Shown here one piece after another: positions 34,005 to 42,372 of a stretch of DNA of 64,000 bases (positions are counted from its first letter, which is position 1; each line of letters starts with the position of its first letter). The position numbers and the translations under genes are program-made. The stretch comes from RUG563 sp964549135 (lineage in GTDB: Bacteria; Bacillota; Clostridia; Christensenellales; Aristaeellaceae). The DNA lies in assembly GCA_964549135.1 (NCBI GenBank), contig CAZJUJ010000003.1, forward strand, positions 31,476 to 95,475, given 5' to 3'. Below the pieces are notes generated by a model that did not search any database, was not told the origin of the DNA, and was given only the letters and a program-made list of their open reading frames with translations.

Positions 34005-34859
34005 ATGTCAGATTCCTATTATCAGCCCTGCCGGGAGCTGGACGAATGCAACGCGCTGATTGAAAAATATTTTAACACCCAGCAATATGAAAAGTGCTTT
34101 GCCGGGCATCTGGCCCTGGCGGAGCAGGGCTATCCCCTGGCCGAATGCCAGATCGGATATTTCTATTATGATGGCCTGGGCGTGAAAAAGGATCTGGATC
34201 AGGCGGTCTATTGGACGCGCCGGGCCGCCGATCACGGCGACCGTGACGGGCAATGCAACCTTGCATGGTTCCATGAGGATGGTATCGGCGTGGAGCGCGA
34301 TATGGAGCAGGCGATCTTCTGGTATCGGAAGGCCGCCCTGCAGGATCACGATCTTGCCATCGAAAAATGCAAAGAGCTTGGCATCGATCTGAGCGCCCCG
34401 GCGATTGACCGGGAGGCCATCCGCAAGGAGCTTCAATGCAGAATTTATCCGCTGGGCTATCTGGAACGGTATAAATACACCGTCATCTGCTCCAGTTACC
34501 AGGGCAAGTGGATCCTTTCCCGGCACAAAAAGCGCGATACCTGGGAATCCCAGGGCGGCCATATTGAGCCGGGCGAAACGCCGCTTGCCTGCGCCAGGCG
34601 CGAGCTATTTGAGGAAAGCGGCATCCGGGATGCCGATCTCTATCCCGTCTGCGATTATTGGGGATTCAACCATCAGGCCTGCTCCAACGGCATGGTTTTT
34701 CTTGCGGTGGTTCATTCCCTTGGCACGCTTCCCGAAAGCGAAATGAAAGAAATCAAGCTGTTTGATGCCCTCCCTGCCGCGCTTACCTATCCTGAAACTT
34801 CGCCCAGGCTGTATGCAGAGGCGGAAAAAATGCTGAACGCGCAGCGCGAACCGAAATAA
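34005..34859 (+). CDS. Sel1-repeat / NUDIX fusion protein
   Basis: A 284-aa fusion. Residues about 25-130 are Sel1-like alpha repeats (AECQIGYFYYDGLGVKKDLD, then AVYWTRRAADHGDRDGQCNL, then WFHEDGIGVERDMEQAIFWY). Residues about 145-275 are a NUDIX domain: HKKRDTWESQGGHIEPGETP followed by CARRELFEESG completes the Nudix box. The NUDIX half resembles IDI-like/pyrophosphatase enzymes acting on nucleotide or prenyl diphosphates; the Sel1 half usually makes protein contacts. GCGGAGG precedes the ATG. Probably cotranscribed with the gene 13 bp upstream. Confidence 0.82.
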   Translation: MSDSYYQPCRELDECNALIEKYFNTQQYEKCFAGHLALAEQGYPLAECQIGYFYYDGLGVKKDLDQAVYWTRRAADHGDRDGQCNLAWFHEDGIGVERDMEQAIFWYRKAALQDHDLAIEKCKELGIDLSAPAIDREAIRKELQCRIYPLGYLERYKYTVICSSYQGKWILSRHKKRDTWESQGGHIEPGETPLACARRELFEESGIRDADLYPVCDYWGFNHQACSNGMVFLAVVHSLGTLPESEMKEIKLFDALPAALTYPETSPRLYAEAEKMLNAQREPK

Positions 34860-34872
34860 GGTGAAAGCCCGC

Positions 34873-35188
34873 ATGAACCTTTTAGAAAGATATGACGCCG
34901 TAAGCATCATCCTCAATACGATTGACTTTGATTTTAAAGCATTACAGCCAGCTTCTTGCGGAAAAAAAGGCGAAAATCGAGGCGCATATCAAGCGCTCCC
35001 AATACGTTGAAAGCGATGCCGTTATTTGCGGCTATGATCCGATGAACATGCTCCGCGTGGAGGATACGATTTTTTGCAGTCACTTTGTTTTCTTAAACGA
35101 AAACGGCGGGATGAAGGCCATCCATTCTGCAGTTGCCCTGCAATTGGCGGAAGGCTCCAACCGGCGCATTGCGGGAAATTACGTTTAA
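34873..35188 (+). pseudogene. Broken gene of unknown function
   Basis: An ATG at 34,873 with AAGGTGA upstream opens MNLLERYDAVSIILNTIDFD and stops after 45 codons, whereas the overlapping frame from 34,922 continues as LKHYSQLLAEKKAKIEAHIK, IICGYDPMNMLRVEDTIFC-like sequence and ALQLAEGSNRRIAGNYV. The two frames read like the ends of a single longer protein joined by an internal deletion. I do not know the family. Confidence 0.4.
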
Positions 35189-35612
35189 GCAAAACGCGCA
35201 GCAAAAAACGCCGAACACATAAGGAACGGCGTAAAGACGATTGGGATTGCTTCTTTATCGCAGGATAACATAGGCAATGGATGAAGGCCCCTGGCATGAG
35301 CGCATAGCGCGTAAGGATTTGATCCCCGGCACGGCCCAAGCAGGCCTTTGGAATGAGGACAGAAACGAATGAAGCAGAAAAGCTTCTTCTGTTCACGGAT
35401 CTCAAATAAATAGTACGCACGATTTCTTAAAGACGCGCTGATCTTTGCACAGCTTCTCTGCATCCGCTGTTTTCTGATATGCTTCTGCGTATGCTGTATA
35501 TCCTCGCATTGGCATCGACCAGGAGGATTATACAGCGTTTTGCTTGCAAAAGGCCAGTCCCAATTTGAGCATAGTACCAAAGGATGAAACGAAGAAAAGA
35601 ATTCGGTCTGTT
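35189..35612. other. Intergenic region, no gene seen
   Basis: This 424-bp stretch has only small shadow frames. ACGCCGAACACATAAGGAAC followed by GGCGT is a weak hairpin at 35,207. GGATCTCAAATAAATAGTAC near 35,396 recalls sequence near 30,666. CAGAAAAGCTTCTTCTG at 35,374-35,390 is a small palindrome. Confidence 0.5.
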
Positions 35613-36479
35613 TTAGCTGTTTTGCAGACCCAGTGCCTTCCTTTCCTTATCCGTGAGGTTGGCCTGCCGCAGCAGCTCGGGCCGGCGCTGGGCCGTGGCC
35701 AGAATGGCCTGTTCCCTGCGCCAGGCGTTAATTTTTGCGTGATCGCCGTTTAGCAATACCGGGGGCACTTCCATCCCCTCAAACACCCGGGGCCGGGTAT
35801 ACTGGGGATATTCCAGCAGCCCGGCATCGGAAAAGCTTTCATCCTCCGGGCTTTCGGCGCTGCCCAGCACCCCGGGAATCAGCCGCGCCACGCAATCCGC
35901 CACCACCATGGCCCCCAGCTCGCCCCCGGTCAGCACATAATCGCCAATGGAAATCTCCATATCAATATATTTATCCAGCACCCGCTGGTCCACGCCCTCA
36001 TAATGCCCGCAGAGCAGGATCAGCTCATCCTCCTCCGCCAATTCTCTGGCCAGCTGCTGGGTAAAGGGCACGCCCCGGGGCGAAAGATAGATTCGCTTGC
36101 ATTTTATGGGCCGGTTTTCGCCCCCGTCAGCGGCAGATGCGCTGATTTCACGGGACTCATCTGAAAACAGACCGGATTCCTTGCTATTTCCCGTGCAGAC
36201 TTCGGTCTGTTCTTCGCCCTCGTGATTCGCCTTGCAGGGCACGCCTCTTCTTTCACACACCGCCCGGATGGCGTCTGCGATGGGCTGGGCCAGCATCAGC
36301 ATGCCCGCGCCGCCGCCGAAGGGGTAATCATCCGTATTCTTATGCTTGGAAGCGGAAAAGGGGCGGATATCCGTGGCCTCAATGGCAATCAGGCCATTGG
36401 CACGGGCGCGGCCCAGAATGCTGGTGTTCAGCACGCTTTCAAACATCTCCGGGAAGATGGTCAGAATATCGATGGTCAT
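35613..36479 (-). CDS. trmD: TrmD, tRNA (guanine-37-N1)-methyltransferase with an in-frame insertion
   Basis: TrmD methylates G37 of tRNAs and prevents +1 frameshifting. The SPOUT trefoil-knot sequences are intact: YPFGGGAGMLM, LLCGHYEGVDQRV, and EISIGDYVLTGGELGAMVV, then YTRPRVFEGMEVPPVLL. At 288 aa it exceeds the usual 240-250 aa because about 45 extra residues (from CKANHEGEEQTE to GGENRPIKC) sit before IYLSPRG. That DNA (about 36,100-36,235) is rich in inverted repeats. GGAGGAG gives the MTIDILTIFP start. rplS, the usual next gene, is absent. Confidence 0.95.
   Translation of the reverse strand: MTIDILTIFPEMFESVLNTSILGRARANGLIAIEATDIRPFSASKHKNTDDYPFGGGAGMLMLAQPIADAIRAVCERRGVPCKANHEGEEQTEVCTGNSKESGLFSDESREISASAADGGENRPIKCKRIYLSPRGVPFTQQLARELAEEDELILLCGHYEGVDQRVLDKYIDMEISIGDYVLTGGELGAMVVADCVARLIPGVLGSAESPEDESFSDAGLLEYPQYTRPRVFEGMEVPPVLLNGDHAKINAWRREQAILATAQRRPELLRQANLTDKERKALGLQNS
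36100..36235 (-). repeat. Palindrome-rich insertion inside trmD
   Basis: Nested inverted repeats: AACAGACCG with CGGTCTGTT, CACGGGA with TCCCGTG, CAGAC-CGAA-GTCTG, and TCAGCG with CGCTGA. The insert keeps the trmD frame. The phrase GAATCCGGTCTGTTTT recurs as GAATCCAGTTTGTTTT on the same strand near 30,645-30,660. Confidence 0.6.
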
Positions 36480-37291
36480 GCGTTTCTCCTCCAAGGCGAT
36501 TGTGATTTCATATATTTTCCCAGTCCGGAAGAAAAAACTTCATTCCAGACCAAATTCTATTTTCATTCAGACGATTCAGAGTGTGCCCTGCCGCGCAGCC
36601 CATGCGCCATGAATATCGAAAGCACCAGCGCTGGCAGGAAAGGGCTTCATCCCCGACGCGGAGCATGGGCGCTTCCGCAAGAATCCCAGGGAGACGCTGC
36701 CGCAGACCGCCGCCACAGTGCTATCGCAGACAGCCGCATGCAACCCCACCACAGCGCTATCGCAGGAAGCCATCGCTTGCAGCCCCGCCACGAAACCATC
36801 ACAGGCAGACGCGCATGCAGTCCCGGCACGCGAAACTATCGCAGACAGCCGCCGCATGCAGTCCCGGCACGAAACCCGCCGCATGCAGTCCCGGCACGAA
36901 ACTATCTCACAGCCAGGCCGCCGCATCCAGTCCCAGCATGAAACTGTCGCAGGCAGACGCGCATGCAGTCCCAGCACGAAACTATCGCAGACAGCCGCCG
37001 CATGCAGTCCCGGCACGAAACTATCTCACAGCCAGACGCGCATGCAACTCCGTCATGAAACATATCGTCAGGCAAGCCACCACAAGCAACCCCGCCACGA
37101 AACCATCACAGGCAGACGCCGCACGCAATCCAGGCATGAAACTATCTCACAGCCAGACGCGCATGCAACTCCGGCATGAAACATATCGTCAGGCAAGCCA
37201 CCACACGCAATCCAGGCATGAAACTATCGTAAGGCAGCCGCTGCCTGCTTTCCCCTTACATCGCCCATTCCGACTAACTAACGGCGGCCTT
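36480..37291. other. 0.8-kb gap between rimM and trmD
   Basis: The gap that splits two normally adjacent genes is filled mainly by a tandem array (36,720-37,240). Open frames across the array in several phases are products of the repeat and have no binding site. I find no clear sigma-A promoter for trmD on the minus strand in 36,480-36,620. Confidence 0.7.
36720..37240. repeat. Tandem array, about 12 units of ~40 bp
   Basis: The anchor GAAACTATC (or GAAACCATC, GAAACATATC) recurs about every 39-42 bp: near 36,792, 36,832, 36,870, 36,898, 36,939, 36,978, 37,017, 37,057, 37,099, 37,138, 37,178 and 37,220. Between anchors lie GCAGACAGCCGCC or TCACAGCCAGACG, then GCATGCAGTCCCGGCAC. A three-unit (about 120 bp) superunit is itself duplicated at 37,017-37,137 and 37,138-37,230. 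Units abut without unique spacers. Confidence 0.92.
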
Positions 37292-37819
37292 TTATTCCCA
37301 GTCGCAGACGGCCACCTCGGGCAGACGCGTTTCATCAATCCGCATGATGCCCTTTTCCACATCAATTTCCGGCACCACATGCCTGAGGGCGGGCAGCAGC
37401 ATTTCGCCCCGGGGCGTTTTAATGACATACACATCATTGCCGCCCGGCTGGAGAACATCCTTCACCACGCCGATTTCCCGGCCGCTGCCATCCACCGCCC
37501 TGCAGCCGATGAGATCGCAGATAAAGGTTTCGTTCTCATTCAGCTCCCGGGCATGGGCGCGATCCACATACAGCATCATTCCCCGCTGCTTTTCGGCCTC
37601 ATCCCTGCTCTGCACCCCATTTAAGCGGAGGTATACCCCATCCTCCCGAACGCTTACCTCGGCGATGGCGGCCTGGATATACTCCTGATTTTTCCGTATA
37701 TAGAGCCATTCCAATTCTTCAAATCGATACGGATCATCCGTATCCGGGCGCACCTTGACCAGCCCCTTAATGCCCTGGGGACGCAGCACCTCGCCAATCA
37801 GCAAATATTCAGACAGCAT
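37292..37819 (-). CDS. rimM: RimM, 16S rRNA processing protein
   Basis: RimM (175 aa) assists maturation of the 30S head. The N-terminal beta barrel reads YLLIGEVLRPQGIKGLVKV, and the C-terminal PRC-barrel contains DLIGCRAVD and IKTPRGEMLLPALRHVVPEID. The start MLSEYLL has GGAGG about 11 bases upstream. A terminator-like hairpin precedes the gene, which may limit its expression relative to khpA and rpsP. Confidence 0.95.
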   Translation of the reverse strand: MLSEYLLIGEVLRPQGIKGLVKVRPDTDDPYRFEELEWLYIRKNQEYIQAAIAEVSVREDGVYLRLNGVQSRDEAEKQRGMMLYVDRAHARELNENETFICDLIGCRAVDGSGREIGVVKDVLQPGGNDVYVIKTPRGEMLLPALRHVVPEIDVEKGIMRIDETRLPEVAVCDWE

Positions 37820-37851
37820 TTTTTCTTTTTCCTCCAGATCAGGATGATAGA

Positions 37852-37888
37852 AGAGAAAAACGGGCGGCATTGATTCTGCCGCCCGTCT
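37852..37888 (-). terminator. Hairpin terminator between khpA and rimM
   Basis: On the minus strand ACGGGCGGCA pairs with TGCCGCCCGT around GAATCAA and is followed by TTTTTC. It lies 32 bp before the rimM start, an unusual place within this operon. Confidence 0.85.
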
Positions 37889-37891
37889 GGC

Positions 37892-38119
37892 TTACTGGAT
37901 TTCTACAAACACCGGCTTCGCGTTCTTATCCGTCGCGGCCTTAACGACCGTGCGGATCGCCTTGGCGATGCGCCCCTGTTTGCCAATGACCTTGCCCATA
38001 TCCTCCGGGGCAACAGAAAGCTCCAGAATGATGGCCTCGGGGCCTTCCGTTTCCATTACCTGCACGGCATCCGGCTGATCGACCAGGGATTTAGCCAGAA
38101 ATAGGACGAGTTCCCGCAT
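37892..38119 (-). CDS. khpA: KhpA, KH-domain RNA-binding protein
   Basis: A 75-aa single KH domain protein (YlqC family). The GxxG loop is in GKVIGKQGRIAKAIRTVV; the N-terminus is MRELVLFLAKSLVDQPD. In other Bacillota KhpA pairs with KhpB/Jag and influences cell elongation and RNA regulation. It lies between rpsP and rimM, its standard place; GAAAGGG precedes the ATG. Confidence 0.96.
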   Translation of the reverse strand: MRELVLFLAKSLVDQPDAVQVMETEGPEAIILELSVAPEDMGKVIGKQGRIAKAIRTVVKAATDKNAKPVFVEIQ

Positions 38120-38155
38120 GGAAATTTCCCTTTCTTTGCTTACGAAGCAGATCGA

Positions 38156-38404
38156 TTACTCTTCGATCGCGCCGGATTTCTTGAGCAGAACCCGCACGGT
38201 ATCGGTGGGCTGCGCGCCGTTCTTCATCCACTGGATGGCCTTTTCGTTATCCAGCTTGATTTCGGCGGGCTGCTTCATGGGATCATAGTAGCCGATTTCT
38301 TCGATGAAACGGCCATCGCGGGGGCTGCGCACATCGGCGACAACAACGCGATAGAAGGGGTGCTTTTTCATGCCCATTCTCTTGAGACGAATTTTCACAG
38401 CCAT
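38156..38404 (-). CDS. rpsP: Ribosomal protein bS16
   Basis: bS16 (82 aa) binds 16S rRNA early in 30S assembly. The sequence MAVKIRLKRMGMKKHPFYRV with VADVRSPRDGRFIEEIGYYD is typical. GGGAGG precedes the MAVKIRL start; the frame open upstream is not used. It lies 81 bp after ffh. Confidence 0.98.
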   Translation of the reverse strand: MAVKIRLKRMGMKKHPFYRVVVADVRSPRDGRFIEEIGYYDPMKQPAEIKLDNEKAIQWMKNGAQPTDTVRVLLKKSGAIEE

Positions 38405-38485
38405 GGTATTTGTTCCTCCCTGATTTGAAATGTAATCTATGGTAATCATACTGAAATATGATAACCGCGTGGTTGGGAAGCGGGA

Positions 38486-39817
38486 TCAGCGGAGATTCAT
38501 ATTCCGCATGGCGCGCATGGCGCCCCGCTTATTGCCCATCATCTGCTTGACCATCTTCTGCATCTGCTCAAACTGGCGGATGAGGGCGTTGACATCCTGA
38601 ACGGTAACCCCTGCGCCGGCGGCGATGCGCCTGCGGCGGGAGGCATTGAGAATGCCGGGGTTTTTGCGTTCCTTGAGGGTCATGGAGCAGATGATGGCCT
38701 CGGGCTTTTTCAGCGCGTTTTCATCCACTTCCACATTCTTCAGCTTGCTGCCGATGCCGGGCAGCATGCCCAGCACATTCTGCAGCGGGCCCATTTTCTT
38801 GATCTGACGCATCTGATCCAGAAAATCATTGAGATCGAAATCGGCGGGGTTTTTCTTGGCGACCAGCTTTTCCGCCGCCTCGGCATCCGCCGTTTCCGTG
38901 GCCTTTTCAATCAGTGTCAGGATATCGCCCATGCCCAGAATCCGGGATGCCATCCGCTCGGGATGGAAGGGCTCGATATCCCCCAGCTTTTCGCCGGTAC
39001 CGGCAAATTTGATGGGCTTTCCGGTCACTGCGCGAACGGAAAGGGCCGCGCCGCCCCGGGTATCGCTGTCCAGCTTGGTAATGATCACGCCGTCAATGCT
39101 CAGCTTTTCATCAAAGGCCTTGGCCACATTGACCGCGTCCTGGCCGGTCATGGCATCCACCACCAGGAGAATCTCCTGGGGACGAATGGCCTCCTTCACA
39201 TCCTCAAGCTCCTGCATCAGCCCTTCATCGATATGCAGACGGCCGGCCGTATCCACAATCAGCACATCCCGGCCATAATACCGGGCATATTCGATGGCCT
39301 CCCTGGCGGTTTTTACCGGGCTCTGGGTGCCCTTTTCGAATACCGGCACGCCCACCTGCTCGCCCACTACCTGCAATTGCTTAATGGCGGCGGGACGATA
39401 AATATCGCAGGCGGCCAGCATGGGCTTTTTGCCCTGCTTGATCAGATACCCGGCCAGCTTGGCGGCCATGGTGGTTTTGCCCGCGCCCTGCAGGCCGCAG
39501 AGCATATAGATCGTGGGCACTGAGGGCGACCAGGTCAGCTTGGCATTGCTGCCGCCCATAAGGGCAGTCAATTCTTCATTGACGATCTTGACAACCTGCT
39601 GGCCCGCATTGAGATTGGCCAGGATCTCGGTGCCGACGCAGCGCTCGGTCACCTTCTTGATGAAATCCTTGACCACCAGATAGTTGACATCGGCCTCAAG
39701 CAGCGCCATGCGCACCTCGCGCATGCCCTCCTTGATGTTCTGCTCCGTCAGCTTTCCCTTGCCGGTCAGCTTTTTGAATGCATTCTGCAGCTTTTCCGAA
39801 AGCCCTTCAAAGGCCAT
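38486..39817 (-). CDS. ffh: Ffh, signal recognition particle GTPase
   Basis: Ffh (443 aa) binds signal peptides with 4.5S/6S-like SRP RNA and docks to FtsY. The N domain is followed by the G domain with GLQGAGKTTMAAKLA, VDTAGRLHID and TKLDSDTRGGAALS; the M domain carries the GSKLKN and SRRRRIAAGAG motifs that contact RNA and a Met-rich tail. Its ATG abuts the ylxM stop (TAAATG) and uses AGGAGG inside ylxM. Confidence 0.98.
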   Translation of the reverse strand: MAFEGLSEKLQNAFKKLTGKGKLTEQNIKEGMREVRMALLEADVNYLVVKDFIKKVTERCVGTEILANLNAGQQVVKIVNEELTALMGGSNAKLTWSPSVPTIYMLCGLQGAGKTTMAAKLAGYLIKQGKKPMLAACDIYRPAAIKQLQVVGEQVGVPVFEKGTQSPVKTAREAIEYARYYGRDVLIVDTAGRLHIDEGLMQELEDVKEAIRPQEILLVVDAMTGQDAVNVAKAFDEKLSIDGVIITKLDSDTRGGAALSVRAVTGKPIKFAGTGEKLGDIEPFHPERMASRILGMGDILTLIEKATETADAEAAEKLVAKKNPADFDLNDFLDQMRQIKKMGPLQNVLGMLPGIGSKLKNVEVDENALKKPEAIICSMTLKERKNPGILNASRRRRIAAGAGVTVQDVNALIRQFEQMQKMVKQMMGNKRGAMRAMRNMNLR

Positions 39818-40195
39818 TTATTCTTCCTCCTGAAATAGCAGCTGGGCAATCAATTGCCGCGCGCTGTCCAGATGATGCCGGGTTTCCTGCGTGGCGATGA
39901 TCTGCGCCAATTCTTCCTCACAGGCCCTGAGCCCGGCCTCCATTTTCTCAAACCGGCGAAGCAGCCCCAGCTTTTCCTCCATGCTTTCCAGCTGCCTTTC
40001 CGTGCGGGATACGGTATCATGCACGCTCTGGCGGCTGATGGAAAATTGCTGGGCAATCTCCGCCAGGGAAAAATCCTCCTCCCAGTAGAGGCGGGAAATC
40101 TCCCTCTGGTTTTCCGTCAGCATTTCCCCATAAAAGGCCAGCAGCCAGGAAAGGGACACCTTTTTCTCCATTGCCGTAAGGCCCTTCTGCTCCAT
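39818..40195 (-). CDS. ylxM: YlxM-like helix-turn-helix protein
   Basis: A 125-aa protein with a sigma-region-4-like helix-turn-helix (ENQREISRLYWEEDFSLAEI, then AQQFSISRQSVHDTVSRTER), standard for the gene before ffh. It is a putative regulator or partner of the SRP pathway with no settled role. AGGAGG precedes the ATG. It is the first gene of the ylxM-ffh-rpsP-khpA transcript. Confidence 0.92.
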   Translation of the reverse strand: MEQKGLTAMEKKVSLSWLLAFYGEMLTENQREISRLYWEEDFSLAEIAQQFSISRQSVHDTVSRTERQLESMEEKLGLLRRFEKMEAGLRACEEELAQIIATQETRHHLDSARQLIAQLLFQEEE

Positions 40196-40235
40196 GCCAA
40201 CCTCCTGTCAAGGGTCATTACCTGACACCTATCCT

Positions 40236-40263
40236 ATTATACACGATTCTCCCTGGATGTCAA
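40236..40263 (-). promoter_or_regulatory. Sigma-A promoter of ylxM-ffh
   Basis: On the minus strand TTGACA and TATAAT, both exact consensus, with a 16-bp spacer, 40 bp before ylxM. Confidence 0.9.
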
Positions 40264-40304
40264 GCATTTTTCCTTGACAGTTTTTCTTTTTTCTCTGTTA
40301 TTTT

Positions 40305-41078
40305 TCAGCGCCCGTTCATTTCCTCCACATGGGCCTTATCCCGGGCGGTCATTTCAATCCAGGCAGGACGGAAGCCGCATTTCACCGCATTGCGGACGGA
40401 AGCGATATTGCACCAGGCGGCGCAGTAAAAGGGCACCTTGTCAAGCCGCATGATTTCCTGGGCCAGGCGGCTGGTCAGCGCCGCGGCAATGCCCTGCCGC
40501 CGATATTCCGGCAGCACATCCACCCCGATCTGATACATGCTTTCGCAATCGGCAGAGGCCCCGGCAAGGCCGATGAGCCTGTCCCCGTCAAATGCGCCCA
40601 CGCCAATTACATCCAGTTCCTTCCTTTTTTCGCAGAGGGCATTCTGCCAGCTTTCCGATGCATACAGCGGCGCGAAATCCGCAGGGCCCATCATCCGCAT
40701 GGGATACGGGCAGGAAAGGGGACGCATATCGGCAGGCTCGGGCAGAAAATACTCCGCCATATAGCAGATTTTGAGGTCGTAGGGCGAAAGCATATCATCC
40801 AGCACATGAAGATGAGGCGTTTCAAATAAATGCTCGGCGCGATAGCGATGGATATATTCCTCCGCAATCGGGGCGATGCGCGGGCTGGTCTGGGCGATGA
40901 CGCAGGGGCCATAGGAAACCAGATCGCATTCGTAGGGAAGCTCCAGATATTTCCGCGCCTGAGGATGCCGAAGCGAGGGGACAACCCGCCCCTGCGATGA
41001 TAAAAAATCCTCCGGCCTGCAATTGCAGTCAATGGCCGATTGGGCCAGGGCAAGCGCCCATACTCTTTCCCTTGTCAT
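40305..41078 (-). CDS. GNAT-family N-acetyltransferase
   Basis: A 257-aa protein whose C-terminal ~120 residues form a GNAT fold with the acetyl-CoA loop VLPEYRRQGIAAALTSRLAQ and FYCAAWCNIASVRNAVKCGF. The N-terminal half (CNCRPEDFLSSQGRVV) is a degenerate GNAT-like or unknown domain seen in clostridial two-domain acetyltransferases. The substrate is unknown. It begins three bases after the GH99-like gene stops, so they share a transcript. Confidence 0.85.
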   Translation of the reverse strand: MTRERVWALALAQSAIDCNCRPEDFLSSQGRVVPSLRHPQARKYLELPYECDLVSYGPCVIAQTSPRIAPIAEEYIHRYRAEHLFETPHLHVLDDMLSPYDLKICYMAEYFLPEPADMRPLSCPYPMRMMGPADFAPLYASESWQNALCEKRKELDVIGVGAFDGDRLIGLAGASADCESMYQIGVDVLPEYRRQGIAAALTSRLAQEIMRLDKVPFYCAAWCNIASVRNAVKCGFRPAWIEMTARDKAHVEEMNGR

Positions 41079-41081
41079 CTC

Positions 41082-42188
41082 TTATTCCTCCTTAAATACC
41101 CGCTTTATGGCGTTAAGATACCCATAGCCATAGAGATCATCCGGCTGGAGATAGCTGGTCTCCGTCCATTCATTCCAGCTGTTGATGGTAATCAGCGGCG
41201 GCTGGCCCGGATGGCTGTCGGCATAATCCCTGGCCATGCGCAGGGCCGCTTCAATATTTTCCGGGGTGCAGTTTTTCATGACATTGGGCTTAAAATCCAT
41301 GAACCGGGGATTATTATCCCAGCCCACGGAAACATGCGGAAAATAGGGAATGGTCATTTTTCTGTCCAGCCGCTCCCATTCCTTTTTCACATCAGGAATA
41401 ACCTCTTCGTAATTTCTGTCCACATCGGCAAAATGGGCGAACTGATAATGGGTGGTGCTGTCAAAGCCCAGCTCGCAGAATTTATCCGCCGGGATATCCT
41501 TTCCCCCATCCACGCCGCTGATATTGCTGGTTTTTTCGCTCCATACCGTAAACTGCAGATGCAGCCCAGGCAGCCCCTGGCGAATGCATTCCTCCCGGAA
41601 CCAGGCAAGCGCCCGCCTGGCATTTTCCGCGCCGCCCAGACCCTTGACCAGCTTGACCACATCATAAATCATGAAAACGGGCTTGCCATCAATGGTATAA
41701 TAATTGGGCAGATGGAAATACCGCGCAATCACCCGGCTCATGGCGCGCCTGAATTCCGCTTCATCCACGCCGCCATCCCATACCACCGTTTCCCCATCGC
41801 CGCTGTTGCGCTTATCCCAGAGCATCAGCGCATCATGATTGGCCCACATCAGATAAAAGCGCATTTTCTGATTGTTCCGGGCCTTGAGAAAGCCGTCGTT
41901 CAGGCAATTTTCCAGAAACGGTCTGCGGTCATACCAATACCAATCATAAATAAACACATTCACGCCATGGGAAACGGCAGCCTCAATTTCCATTTCCATA
42001 ACAAAGGGATCGGCCTCGTTTACATAGCCCCACAGCGGCTTCCTGGGCCACTGATGGCCGGGATACTTCGCCCCGGCAGAGCGCACGGATTGCCATTCCC
42101 CCATGCCCTCGGGCCAGAAAAGCCGCGTCCTTTTTTCATCCCCGGTATAGGCCGGCCAGATATAGGCGGCTACATCATAATTCTTCAT
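41082..42188 (-). CDS. GH99-like (WbsX-type) glycoside hydrolase domain protein
   Basis: A 368-aa cytoplasmic (no signal peptide) protein with the pattern of the GH99-like/WbsX family: VAAYIWPAYTGDE at the start, HGVNVFIYDWYWYDRRPFLE, RFYLMWANHDALMLWD, YFHLPNYYTIDGKPVFMIYD and a late TINSWNEWTETSYLQPD. GH99 enzymes cleave alpha-mannan; WbsX types act in polysaccharide biosynthesis loci. Catalytic Glu candidates are in NEWTE. GGAGGAAATGGC precedes the start. Its divergent neighbour is a large GH106-like enzyme. Confidence 0.8.
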   Translation of the reverse strand: MKNYDVAAYIWPAYTGDEKRTRLFWPEGMGEWQSVRSAGAKYPGHQWPRKPLWGYVNEADPFVMEMEIEAAVSHGVNVFIYDWYWYDRRPFLENCLNDGFLKARNNQKMRFYLMWANHDALMLWDKRNSGDGETVVWDGGVDEAEFRRAMSRVIARYFHLPNYYTIDGKPVFMIYDVVKLVKGLGGAENARRALAWFREECIRQGLPGLHLQFTVWSEKTSNISGVDGGKDIPADKFCELGFDSTTHYQFAHFADVDRNYEEVIPDVKKEWERLDRKMTIPYFPHVSVGWDNNPRFMDFKPNVMKNCTPENIEAALRMARDYADSHPGQPPLITINSWNEWTETSYLQPDDLYGYGYLNAIKRVFKEE

Positions 42189-42290
42189 GCCATTTCCTCC
42201 GTTTTTGTCCTTTCTTCCATATTGATTATATCAGCTTCCCATGCGGAAAACAAGCCATTCCCCCTGCCTCGCCTTTTTTCTTCTTCCAGC

Positions 42291-42320
42291 TTGACAGTAT
42301 CGCTTTCACTCGCTTATAAT
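42291..42320 (+). promoter_or_regulatory. Sigma-A promoter of the GH106-like gene
   Basis: TTGACA and TATAAT, exact consensus boxes with an 18-bp spacer, 53 bp before the ATG. Confidence 0.9.
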
Positions 42321-42372
42321 GGGGGCGCAAGCCCATTATCGTATCAAAAAAGAAAGTAGCAGGAGGATTTTT

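Noticed and set aside
36576..37179. Long open frames on both strands across the 37-kb repeat array
   Set aside because: They exist in several phases at once, lack ribosome-binding sites and show only repeat-derived peptides such as MQSRHET.
36720..37240. Regular ~40-bp repeats with GAAAC anchors, CRISPR-like at first sight
   Set aside because: Units follow each other directly, no unique spacers of constant length exist, repeats vary in sequence, and no cas genes lie nearby.
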